Below, in pieces: positions 25,256 to 34,369 of a DNA stretch of 64,000 bases (positions within the stretch are counted from its first letter, which is position 1; every line of letters begins with the position of its first letter). A program made the translations under genes and the position numbers. Location of the stretch: NCBI RefSeq assembly GCF_003953935.1, contig NZ_RXLQ01000004.1, positions 493,149 to 557,148 of the forward strand. The letters run 5' to 3'. A model generated the notes under the pieces. That model was not told where the DNA came from and did not search any database. It saw only the letters and a list, made by a program, of their open reading frames with translations. The stretch comes from Massilia atriviolacea (GTDB taxonomy: Bacteria > Pseudomonadota > Gammaproteobacteria > Burkholderiales > Burkholderiaceae_D).

Positions 25256-26602
25256 TTACAGCGCTGCCTTGCGCGCCGCCAGGTCGGCCTGGACCTGGCG
25301 CAGCGTGCGGCTGTCGAGGTTATAGAAAAACATGACCGCCACCGCGAGCAGGGCGAACAGGGCGGGAATGATGGACATCAGCCAGACGATGCCGGCCTGC
25401 GATCCGCCCGACTGCGCCGCATTCGGCACGTAGCCGAGCTGCGTGAAGACCGCGCCGATGACGGCCACCGCCAGCGCGGTGCCGAGTTTTTGCGAGAAGG
25501 TGGCGGCGGCGAAGGTCATCGCGGTGGCGCGCCGGCCGTTGCGCCACTCGTTGTAGTCGGCGGTATCGGCATACATCGAAAACGCCAGCGGCGACTTCGG
25601 CCCCAGCACCAGGCCGAGCGCGATCTGCAGCGCATACATGGCCTTAATCTGCTCCGGGCCGACAAGGAAGAAGGCGGCCGACAGCAGCGCAGTGAGCGAC
25701 ATCAATGCGATCATCAGCGTCTTCTTGTCGACGAAGCGCGTCATCAGCGGCGTGAGTGCGGCGCCGGCGGCGGCGGCGGCCATGTAGGCGGGCAGGAAGG
25801 ACGCCAGCAGCCCGGGCCGGGCCACCACGTACTTGAAGTAGTAGGCGGCCGTGCTGGTGCGCAGGGTGATCGAGACCATGATGATCAGCGCCAGGAAGAA
25901 CAGCACCATCCACGGGCGGTTGCCGGCCAGGTCGCGCAGGTCGTCGCGCACGCGCGTCTGCTGGCGCGCTGGCGGCGCGATGCGTTCGCGCGTGTTGAAA
26001 AAGGTGGCCGCGAACAGCAGCGAGGCGAAAACGCCCCAGGCCAGCATGGTCAGTTGCCATCCGCGCTGCTCGTCCCCGGCACCGAGAAAGGCGACCATGG
26101 CCGGCGTGGCGGCCGTCACCAGCATGCTGCCGGCGAAGGCGAAGATGAAACGCAGGCCGTTGATGGTGGAGCGCTCCTGCGGCTCGGCCGACATCACGCC
26201 GGACAGGGCGTTGTAGGGGATGTTGATGCAGGTGTAGCAAACCATCATCAGCAGGTAGGTGGCGTAGGCCCAGGCCAGCCTGCCGCCGGGGCCGAGGTCC
26301 GGCGTGGTGTAGGTAAGCACGCCGGCGCCGGCCAGCGGCAGCGCCATCCAGACCAGATAGGGGCGGAACTTGCCGAAGCGGGTGCTGGTCCGGTCGGCCA
26401 CGGCGCCGATCAGGGGATCGGTGAAGGCGTTGACGAGCTTGATGACGAACATCATCGACGCGGCCGCGGCGGCGGAGATGCCGTACACGTCCGTGTAGAA
26501 CATCATCAGGAAGGTCGCGATATTGGCCCAATAAAAATTGAAGCCCATGTCGGCGAGGCCGTAACTGATTTTTTCACGCCACGGCAGCGGGGGGGCGATC
26601 AA
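25256..26602 (-). CDS. GPH-family sugar:cation symporter
   Basis: A 448-residue, 12-helix transporter of the glycoside-pentoside-hexuronide family. It has the typical N-terminus (EKISYGLADMGFNFYW), the loop motif DPLIGAVADRTSTRFGKFRPY and the second-half block ADTADYNEWRNGRRATAM. Such carriers import disaccharides or uronides with Na+ or H+. Co-transcription with the GH94 phosphorylase makes a beta-glucoside or aldobionate such as cellobionate the likely substrate. The start is TTG 26602, preceded by GAGGAGAG. A strong promoter and LacI-type operator lie 50-105 bases upstream. Confidence 0.9.
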   Translation of the reverse strand: MIAPPLPWREKISYGLADMGFNFYWANIATFLMMFYTDVYGISAAAAASMMFVIKLVNAFTDPLIGAVADRTSTRFGKFRPYLVWMALPLAGAGVLTYTTPDLGPGGRLAWAYATYLLMMVCYTCINIPYNALSGVMSAEPQERSTINGLRFIFAFAGSMLVTAATPAMVAFLGAGDEQRGWQLTMLAWGVFASLLFAATFFNTRERIAPPARQQTRVRDDLRDLAGNRPWMVLFFLALIIMVSITLRTSTAAYYFKYVVARPGLLASFLPAYMAAAAAGAALTPLMTRFVDKKTLMIALMSLTALLSAAFFLVGPEQIKAMYALQIALGLVLGPKSPLAFSMYADTADYNEWRNGRRATAMTFAAATFSQKLGTALAVAVIGAVFTQLGYVPNAAQSGGSQAGIVWLMSIIPALFALLAVAVMFFYNLDSRTLRQVQADLAARKAAL

Positions 26603-26651
26603 TGCGCTCTCTCCTCGGTGGACGGCGACCGGAGGTGCGCCGCCGAATGCA

Positions 26652-26706
26652 ATGTTAGCGCTAACATCGAAACGTCCAGTATGCCCATGCCGCGCATGAG
26701 TGTCAA
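26652..26706 (-). promoter_or_regulatory. Strong promoter with palindromic LacI-family operator for the transporter-phosphorylase operon
   Basis: On the minus strand a perfect TTGACA (26706-26701), a 17-bp spacer and CATACT (26683-26678) form a good sigma-70 promoter. Transcription should start near 26671. The 16-bp perfect palindrome ATGTTAGCGCTAACAT (26667-26652) lies at about +4 to +19, so a bound repressor would block elongation or initiation. The central CG of TTAGCGCTAA is typical of LacI-family sites. The obvious repressor is the LacI protein at 21840-22868. Confidence 0.82.
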
Positions 26707-26739
26707 TGAAGAAAGTTGCCTGATCGGTGGCAGCCGCCC

Positions 26740-26936
26740 AACCGGGGTCAGAGCTTTAACTTGAAACATTTCTGCTTAATGCGCTCACTCCTGATGCGGT
26801 GCTATTTGAGCGTGGAGCCGGATCTCCCTCTGCGGCGCGTCACGACGTGACGCCGAAGGGAGGCCACCTGCCTCGAAATCGGCATCGAAACAGGCTAAAA
26901 ACGAGAAAGTTTCAAATAAAAGCTCTGACCCCGGTT
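26740..26936. repeat. Inverted-repeat element B (MITE/REP-like)
   Basis: A 197-bp element with perfect 18-bp inverted ends (AACCGGGGTCAGAGCTTT at 26740-26757, complement at 26919-26936), the same ends as element A at 18408-18624. Inward the arms continue as AACTTGAAACATTTC and a diverged counterpart. The centre differs from element A and holds a long imperfect hairpin (about 26825-26862, with CGTCAC-GA-CGTGACG at its tip). It fills most of the gap between the transporter promoter and the glutathione transferase gene. No coding capacity is credible. Confidence 0.75.
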
Positions 26937-26963
26937 GTAGGTGGAATCGCCGGTTTTGAAGGT

Positions 26964-27578
26964 TTATCCGGCTTCGGTGTTTTTCCAGAGGTCGAGCTGG
27001 CGCAGGCGGTCGAACCAGCGCATCAGGTGCGGGAAGCCGCGCAGCGGCAGCCGGGCCTGGTCCAGGTACATCAGCGGCGCGACCACGGCGATGTCGGCCA
27101 GGCTCAGGGCGTCGCCCGCCAGCCAGTCGCGTTCGGCCAGGCGGGTGTCGAGCACCGCGCCAAGTTGCTTCAGCTGGCCTTCGGCGCGCGCGACTTCGTC
27201 CGGGTCCGGCTCGCCCATGCCGATCATCGCCTTCCACAGGTTTTCGAAGGAGAGGATGCTGACCGTTTCGGCAAAGTGCTGGCTGCCCCAGAACAGCCAG
27301 CGGTTCACATCCGCCCGCTCCCGCGCATCCTGGGGATAGAGCGTCTGGCCGGGCGTGATGTCGCACAGGTACTGCATGATGGCGCAGGATTCCCACAGCA
27401 GGAAGCCGCCGTCGTCGAGCACCGGCAGCTTGCCGTTGGGGTTGATTTCGTGCAGGCGCGCGCGCTCGCTTTCGCTCATCAGGTCGACCTGGACGATGTC
27501 CAGCGGCAGGCCAAGCTGCTCGGCGACCATCAGGACGCGGCGGCCATTCGATGACAGGGTATTGTGAAACAGGCGCAT
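26964..27578 (-). CDS. Glutathione S-transferase
   Basis: A 204-residue protein with the N-terminal thioredoxin-like domain (1-80; VDLMSESERARLHEINPNGKLPVL contains the cis-Pro loop NPNGKLPVL, then the WESCAIMQYL glutathione-site helix) and the all-helical C-terminal domain. These enzymes conjugate or reduce substrates with glutathione in the cytoplasm; the substrate is unknown. The start is ATG 27578 after GGAGCTGCGCC; the long upstream open frame lies inside the neighbouring regulator and is not used. It lies 62 bases downstream of the YafY-type regulator on the same strand, so the two may share a transcript. Confidence 0.9.
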   Translation of the reverse strand: MRLFHNTLSSNGRRVLMVAEQLGLPLDIVQVDLMSESERARLHEINPNGKLPVLDDGGFLLWESCAIMQYLCDITPGQTLYPQDARERADVNRWLFWGSQHFAETVSILSFENLWKAMIGMGEPDPDEVARAEGQLKQLGAVLDTRLAERDWLAGDALSLADIAVVAPLMYLDQARLPLRGFPHLMRWFDRLRQLDLWKNTEAG

Positions 27579-27640
27579 GGCGCAGCTCCGTGAAAAGTTG
27601 TTGGAGCGGCCATGATAGAAGCCCGCTGCGTCAGTTTTTG

Positions 27641-28333
27641 TCAGGAGTCGTCTTCCATGCACATTTCGATGCGCCAGCGCTTGATGAGCTCCCGCCGGTG
27701 TTCGGGATAGCGCTCGCCGCAGGACACCGCGCTGGCGATGCGGTCGATGCGGAAGTGGCGGTTCGCAGCGCGCAGTTCGCACCAGGCGACCAGCACGCGC
27801 GCGCCCTCGAAAAACGCCAGCGCGAACGGCCACACGGTGCGTTCGCTCGCCACGCCGGCCGCATCGCGGTAGCCGATGCGCAGCTTGTGCTGGTCGCGGA
27901 TGGCTTCGCGCGCGGGCCGTACGAAGGCGGTCGTCTCGGGCGCCCCCGAGCCGACCGGCACCCACAGGCTGGTCTCGGCGATGCAATCGCGCAGGTCCTT
28001 CGGCGTGGCCGTGGCGATCTTGGCCAGCGCGTTCGAAGCCGCGTCGGCCAGCGCGTCGTCGCCCTGGCGCCGTACCCAGCGCGCGCCCAGCACCAGCGCT
28101 TCGAGTTCGTCGGTGCTGAACATCAGCGGCGGCAGGAACAGGCCGGCGCGCATCATGAATCCGACCCCCGCTTCGCCTTCGACCGGCGCACCGAGTTGGC
28201 ACAGGGTCTGGATGTCGCGGTAGATGGTGCGCTCGGAAACGCCCAGGCGCTCGGCCAGCACGGCGGCCGTGACCGGCCGGCGGTGTCCGCGCAGGGCGTC
28301 GAGCAGCAGGAACAGGCGGCTGGTGCGGCTCAT
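27641..28333 (-). CDS. HTH_11/WYL-domain transcriptional regulator (YafY family)
   Basis: A 230-residue regulator with an N-terminal winged helix (5-60; TAAVLAERLGVSERTIYRDI) and a C-terminal WYL-type ligand-binding domain. It has the YafY-family form (REAIRDQHKLRIGYRDA, then VWPFALAFFEGARVLVAWCELR). WYL proteins bind small ligands or nucleic acids and mostly regulate neighbouring genes. The closest candidate target is the glutathione transferase gene downstream. It ends the codirectional run below the secDF terminator at 28380-28415. Confidence 0.87.
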   Translation of the reverse strand: MSRTSRLFLLLDALRGHRRPVTAAVLAERLGVSERTIYRDIQTLCQLGAPVEGEAGVGFMMRAGLFLPPLMFSTDELEALVLGARWVRRQGDDALADAASNALAKIATATPKDLRDCIAETSLWVPVGSGAPETTAFVRPAREAIRDQHKLRIGYRDAAGVASERTVWPFALAFFEGARVLVAWCELRAANRHFRIDRIASAVSCGERYPEHRRELIKRWRIEMCMEDDS

Positions 28334-28379
28334 GGCAGCGGGCGGGTATCAGTGAGCATGGCTGGGCGGGCGCAGGTGC

Positions 28380-28415
28380 GAAAAAAATGCCGCGCAGCGT
28401 AAGCCGGGCGGCATT
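28380..28415 (-). terminator. Intrinsic terminator after secF
   Basis: On the minus strand an AATGCCGC / GCGGCATT stem (28415-28408 with 28393-28386) closes a GC-rich loop and is followed by seven Ts (28387-28380 region). It lies 25-60 bases after the secF stop and closes the queA-to-secF block. Confidence 0.75.
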
Positions 28416-28439
28416 GTTCGGGACACGGCGTGAAGGCGT

Positions 28440-29459
28440 TTAAACGACGGCGCCGTCGGTTTCGTCCTTTTCCTTGATCGGCTTGATCAGGTCTTCGCGT
28501 TTCACGCCCAGCCACATGGCGATGGCCGCGGCGACGAATACCGACGAGTAGATACCGAACAGGATACCGATGGTCAGCGCCACGGCGAAGTAGTGCAGGG
28601 TCGCGCCGCCGAACAGCAGCATCGACAGCACCATCATCTGGGTACAGCCGTGGGTGATGATGGTACGCGAGATGGTGCTGGTGATCGCGTTGTCGATGAC
28701 TTCTTCGACGCTGGCCTTGCGCTGCTTGCGGAAGTTTTCGCGGATCCGGTCGAAGATGACCACCGATTCGTTGACCGAGTAGCCCAGCACCGCCAGCACG
28801 CCGGCCAGCACCGCCAGCGAGAATTCCCACTGGAAGAAGGCGAAGAAGCCGAGGATGATGACGACGTCGTGCAGGTTGGCGATGATGGCCGAGACGGCGT
28901 ACTTCCACTCGAAGCGGATGGCCAGGTAGATCACCACGAACAGCACCACCATCAGCAGCGCGCTCACGCCGTTATGCGCCAGTTCGTCGCCCACCTGCGG
29001 GCCGACGAATTCGACCTTCTGCAGACTGAGCACGTCGGCGCCGGCCGCCGAGTGGCAGACATCCTTGGCCACGCTCTGGCCCTTGACCACGGTGTCGACC
29101 CGGGTGACCGCGCCGCCTTCGGATTTGCACAGCGCGGCGAACACCTTTTGCGATCCGGTCGAACCGGTCACCGATTCGATGATCGGCAGGCGCAGCATGA
29201 CTTCCTGCGCGGTGCCGAAGCTGGACACTTCAGGCTGTTCGTAACCGAGCGCGATCAGGTCCGTGCGGATCTTCTCCTGGTTGGCGGCGGCCGGATATTT
29301 GAGCTCCATCACGGTGCCGCCCTTGAATTCGACCGACAGGTGCAGGCCGCGCGTCACCAGGAAAAACACGGCTGCCACGAAGGTCAGCGCCGACACCACG
29401 TTGAAAATCAACGCGTGGCGCATGAAGGGAATATCTTTCTTGATGCGGAAAAATTCCAT
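28440..29459 (-). CDS. secF: Protein translocase accessory subunit SecF
   Basis: A 339-residue inner-membrane protein of the RND superfamily with six membrane helices. With SecD and YajC it uses the proton gradient to help SecYEG finish protein export. Markers are the N-terminal EFKGGTVMEL (48-57), the conserved LGYSVNESVVIFDRIREN of helix 4-5 and the ITSTISRTIITHGCT segment. The periplasmic loop (about 65-165) contains two cysteines. It follows secD by 27 bases and has a terminator after it. Confidence 0.97.
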   Translation of the reverse strand: MEFFRIKKDIPFMRHALIFNVVSALTFVAAVFFLVTRGLHLSVEFKGGTVMELKYPAAANQEKIRTDLIALGYEQPEVSSFGTAQEVMLRLPIIESVTGSTGSQKVFAALCKSEGGAVTRVDTVVKGQSVAKDVCHSAAGADVLSLQKVEFVGPQVGDELAHNGVSALLMVVLFVVIYLAIRFEWKYAVSAIIANLHDVVIILGFFAFFQWEFSLAVLAGVLAVLGYSVNESVVIFDRIRENFRKQRKASVEEVIDNAITSTISRTIITHGCTQMMVLSMLLFGGATLHYFAVALTIGILFGIYSSVFVAAAIAMWLGVKREDLIKPIKEKDETDGAVV

Positions 29460-29486
29460 CTTGAGTCCTGTTGTAGTAAGTGCTGC

Positions 29487-31361
29487 TTATTTGTTGACCG
29501 ACAGGCCAGGAGTCCAGACAGTACCGATCGAGACTTTGTTCAGCTTTTTGGTGCGGCCGTACCAGAGGTTGACCACGCCGCGCGAGACGAACACGGACGA
29601 GAACATCGACGTCAGGATGCCCAGGCAGTGCACCACGGCGAAGCCGCGCACCGGACCGGAACCGAAGACCAGCAGGGCGATACCGACGATCAGGGTGGTC
29701 ACGTTCGAGTCCAGGATGGTGGCCCAGGCGCGGTCGAAACCGGCGGCGATGGCCTTCTGCGGCGTTTCGCCGGCGCGCAGTTCCTCGCGGATCCGTTCGT
29801 TAATCAGCACGTTGGCGTCGATCGCCATGCCCAGCGCCAGCGCGATCGCGGCGATGCCCGGCAGGGTCAATGTCACCTGCATCCACGACAGCAGCGCCAG
29901 CAGGAACAGCAGGTTCGAGGCCAGCGCCACGACGCTGAAGGCGCCGAACATATGGTAGTAGATGATCATGAAGATGGCGATCGCGGCAAAGCCGTACACG
30001 GTCGAGTACAGGCCCTTGGCGATGTTCTCGGCGCCCAGCTGCGGGCCGATCACGCGTTCTTCGATGATTTCCATCGGCGCCGACAGGGCGCCGGAGCGCA
30101 GCAGCAGCGCCAGTTCGTTGGCTTTCTGCGGGGTGCCCATGCCGGTGATCTGGAAGCGGCTGCCCAGTTCACTGTTGATGACCGGCGCCGACAGCACGTT
30201 GTACTTGCCTTTTTCCTTGAGCAGGATGGCCATGCGCTTGCCGATGCGCTCGCGCGTCGCGTTGCGCATCTTGCTGCCGCCGTTGCCGTTCAGGTCCAGG
30301 CTGACCGCAGGCTGGTTGTTCTGGTCCATGGTGCCGATGGCGCTCGAGATGTATTCGCCGGTCAGGATGATGTCCTTCAACAGCACGATCGGCTGGCCGC
30401 GTTCGTCGGTGAACAGTTCGGAGGTCAGCGGAATGTTCGCCGCCGATTCCATGCCCGGCACCACGGTGTCGTCGACCATGCGCATTTCGAGGGTGGCGGT
30501 GCGGCCGATGATGTCCTTGGCGCGCGCCACGTCCTGCACGCCGGGCAGCTGCACCACGATGCGGTCGCGGCCCTGCTGCTGGATGATCGGCTCGGACACG
30601 CCCAGTTCATTGACCCGCTTCGACAGGGTCAGGATGTTCTGCTTGACGCCTTCGTCGATGGTGCGCTGCAGCGCTTCCGGCTTGAGCGCGACCACCAGTT
30701 TCAGGCCGTTGGCGTCGGCCGCATCGGTCAGCAGCAGATCGTTCGAGTCGGCGGCGATGATCGTGCGCGCCTTGGCGCGCTTGGCGGCATCGGCAAAGCG
30801 CACTTCGATGGTCTGGCCGACGCGCTCGATGCCGCTGTGGCGCGCATCGTCCTTGTTCAGGAGCTGGCTGCGCACGGCTTGCTGGATGCCCTTGATCTTG
30901 GTTTCGGTGGTCGCGGCCACGTCCACCTGCATCAGGAAGTGCACGCCGCCGCGCAGGTCCAGGCCCAGGTTCATCGGCAAGGCGCGCAAGGCCTGCATCC
31001 ACTGCGGGGTATTCTTCACCAGGTTGACGGTGACGATGTAGTCGGCTTCGGCGGGGTTGCGGTTCAGGGCGCGTTCCAGTGCCAGCTTGGCCTTGAACTG
31101 GGCGTCGGTGCTGGCGAAACGCGCGCGCACGGAGGTGCTGTTTTCATTCCCGTCCAGGGTCACGCCCTCGTGCGCGATGCCGGCCGCCTTGAGGGCGGCT
31201 TCGACCTGTTCGCTCGTGGCGCTGGTGATCTTCAGGATCGAACTGCCGGTCGTCACCTGCAGCGCGGGCGATTCGACGAAGTAGTTGGGCGCCGTGTACA
31301 GGGCACCGAGCAACAGCGCAAAGACGATGAGTATGTATTTCCAGACGGGATAGCGGTTCAT
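29487..31361 (-). CDS. secD: Protein translocase accessory subunit SecD
   Basis: A 624-residue RND-type membrane protein, normal length. Helix 1 is at about 7-27, followed by the large periplasmic P1 domain (LGLDLRGGVHFLMQVD signature at about 126) and five clustered helices near 450-610 with ALALGMAIDANVLINERIREE. It works with SecF downstream and YajC upstream. The gap to yajC is 55 bases. No frame problem is seen. Confidence 0.97.
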   Translation of the reverse strand: MNRYPVWKYILIVFALLLGALYTAPNYFVESPALQVTTGSSILKITSATSEQVEAALKAAGIAHEGVTLDGNENSTSVRARFASTDAQFKAKLALERALNRNPAEADYIVTVNLVKNTPQWMQALRALPMNLGLDLRGGVHFLMQVDVAATTETKIKGIQQAVRSQLLNKDDARHSGIERVGQTIEVRFADAAKRAKARTIIAADSNDLLLTDAADANGLKLVVALKPEALQRTIDEGVKQNILTLSKRVNELGVSEPIIQQQGRDRIVVQLPGVQDVARAKDIIGRTATLEMRMVDDTVVPGMESAANIPLTSELFTDERGQPIVLLKDIILTGEYISSAIGTMDQNNQPAVSLDLNGNGGSKMRNATRERIGKRMAILLKEKGKYNVLSAPVINSELGSRFQITGMGTPQKANELALLLRSGALSAPMEIIEERVIGPQLGAENIAKGLYSTVYGFAAIAIFMIIYYHMFGAFSVVALASNLLFLLALLSWMQVTLTLPGIAAIALALGMAIDANVLINERIREELRAGETPQKAIAAGFDRAWATILDSNVTTLIVGIALLVFGSGPVRGFAVVHCLGILTSMFSSVFVSRGVVNLWYGRTKKLNKVSIGTVWTPGLSVNK

Positions 31362-31416
31362 AGTGTTCCAGCGTTCAATGTTGAGCAGTCAGGCGGCGCC
31401 AGGCCGCGCCTCGGGC

Positions 31417-31752
31417 TTACAGGGACTTCAGCGTGTCTTTCGGCAGCAGCGTGGTGATCGAACTCTTCTGCACAACGATCGGCGTATTGGCGGAGATGTC
31501 GATCGTGACATAGCTCTCGTTGACCTTGACGACTTTGCCGAGAATGCCGCCGGCGGTGACGACTTCATCGCCCTTGGCCAGCGCGTCCATCATCGTTTTC
31601 TGCTCTTTGGCGCGCTTTTGCTGAGGACGGATCATCAGGAAATACATGACCACGAACATCAGGATCAGGGGCAGGAAGGTGCTCAGATTGCCCATCAGGC
31701 TGGTATCGGCGGCAGCGGGGGCAGCTTGCGCATAAGCGTTGGAAATAAACAC
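31417..31752 (-). CDS. yajC: Preprotein translocase subunit YajC
   Basis: A 111-residue single-pass membrane protein (helix about 24-44, LPLILMFVVMYFLMIRPQQK) with a small cytoplasmic domain (GDEVVTAGGILGKVVKV). It associates with SecDF. The start is set at GTG 31752, preceded by CGGAGTTCCCC; an ATG 78 bases upstream would add residues not found in the family and lies over the likely promoter. The normal YajC length of about 110 supports this choice. The gene is separated from tgt by a 314-base gap with its own probable promoter. Confidence 0.95.
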   Translation of the reverse strand: MFISNAYAQAAPAAADTSLMGNLSTFLPLILMFVVMYFLMIRPQQKRAKEQKTMMDALAKGDEVVTAGGILGKVVKVNESYVTIDISANTPIVVQKSSITTLLPKDTLKSL

Positions 31753-31799
31753 GGGGAACTCCGATATTGAGGTTAGTTTCGTTAAAAAATCAGCGCTGT

Positions 31800-31830
31800 A
31801 TTCTAGCACCGCATACCGCGGGGTAGCCAA
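31800..31830 (-). promoter_or_regulatory. Likely internal promoter for yajC-secD-secF
   Basis: On the minus strand TTGGCT (31830-31825), a 19-base spacer and TAGAAT (31805-31800) form a plausible sigma-70 promoter. It would start transcription near 31793, 40 bases before the yajC GTG. The spacer is two bases long of ideal. It would let the secretion genes be expressed without the upstream queuosine genes. Confidence 0.45.
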
Positions 31831-31958
31831 TTTGGCCTATGTGAATGCCAACTTCGTTTTTGCAAGCGGCATGGAGTTATTTATTTTTCAACAAGAACTT
31901 GCTGAATTTCCATCGCCACTCACTGCGCCCCACAGAGGTCCGAGGCATTTGGCGTTCC

Positions 31959-31986
31959 CGTCATTCCCGCACAGGCGGGAATGACG
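31959..31986. repeat. REP-like palindrome between tgt and yajC
   Basis: A perfect 12-bp stem (CGTCATTCCCGC at 31959-31970, GCGGGAATGACG at 31975-31986) with a 4-base ACAG loop. This is the common proteobacterial extragenic palindrome type; related copies lie at 48647-48676 and 56893-56921. The rest of the 314-base tgt-yajC gap holds the probable yajC promoter and, near 32010, a GCTCCGACCCCG stretch that may be a decayed end of the element A/B family. Confidence 0.75.
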
Positions 31987-32066
31987 GAGCTTAAGTTAGC
32001 GGCCTTCGGGTCTCGGCATGAGGCTCCGACCCCGAGGAGGAAATGAGTGGTGGTTTTGCAACTTTC

Positions 32067-34255
<2,189 letters not shown>

Positions 34256-34369
34256 TCTGCTAATTTTGTAAAAAAGAGGGTCAAGAGCCGTACAATAAGG
34301 GCTCACGCGTGCAGGGCAACCCTCTATTTTACCCCCTTACGCACCGCCGTTGCTTCACCTTGCTTCAAT

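Noticed and set aside
26785..27396. A 203-codon minus-strand frame running through element B and the glutathione transferase gene
   Set aside because: Half of it is repeat DNA and half is an out-of-frame reading of the transferase gene.
28593..31457. A 954-codon plus-strand frame opposite secDF
   Set aside because: Composition is that of an antisense shadow (His/Gln/Asp/Arg-rich) and secD, secF are unmistakable on the other strand.
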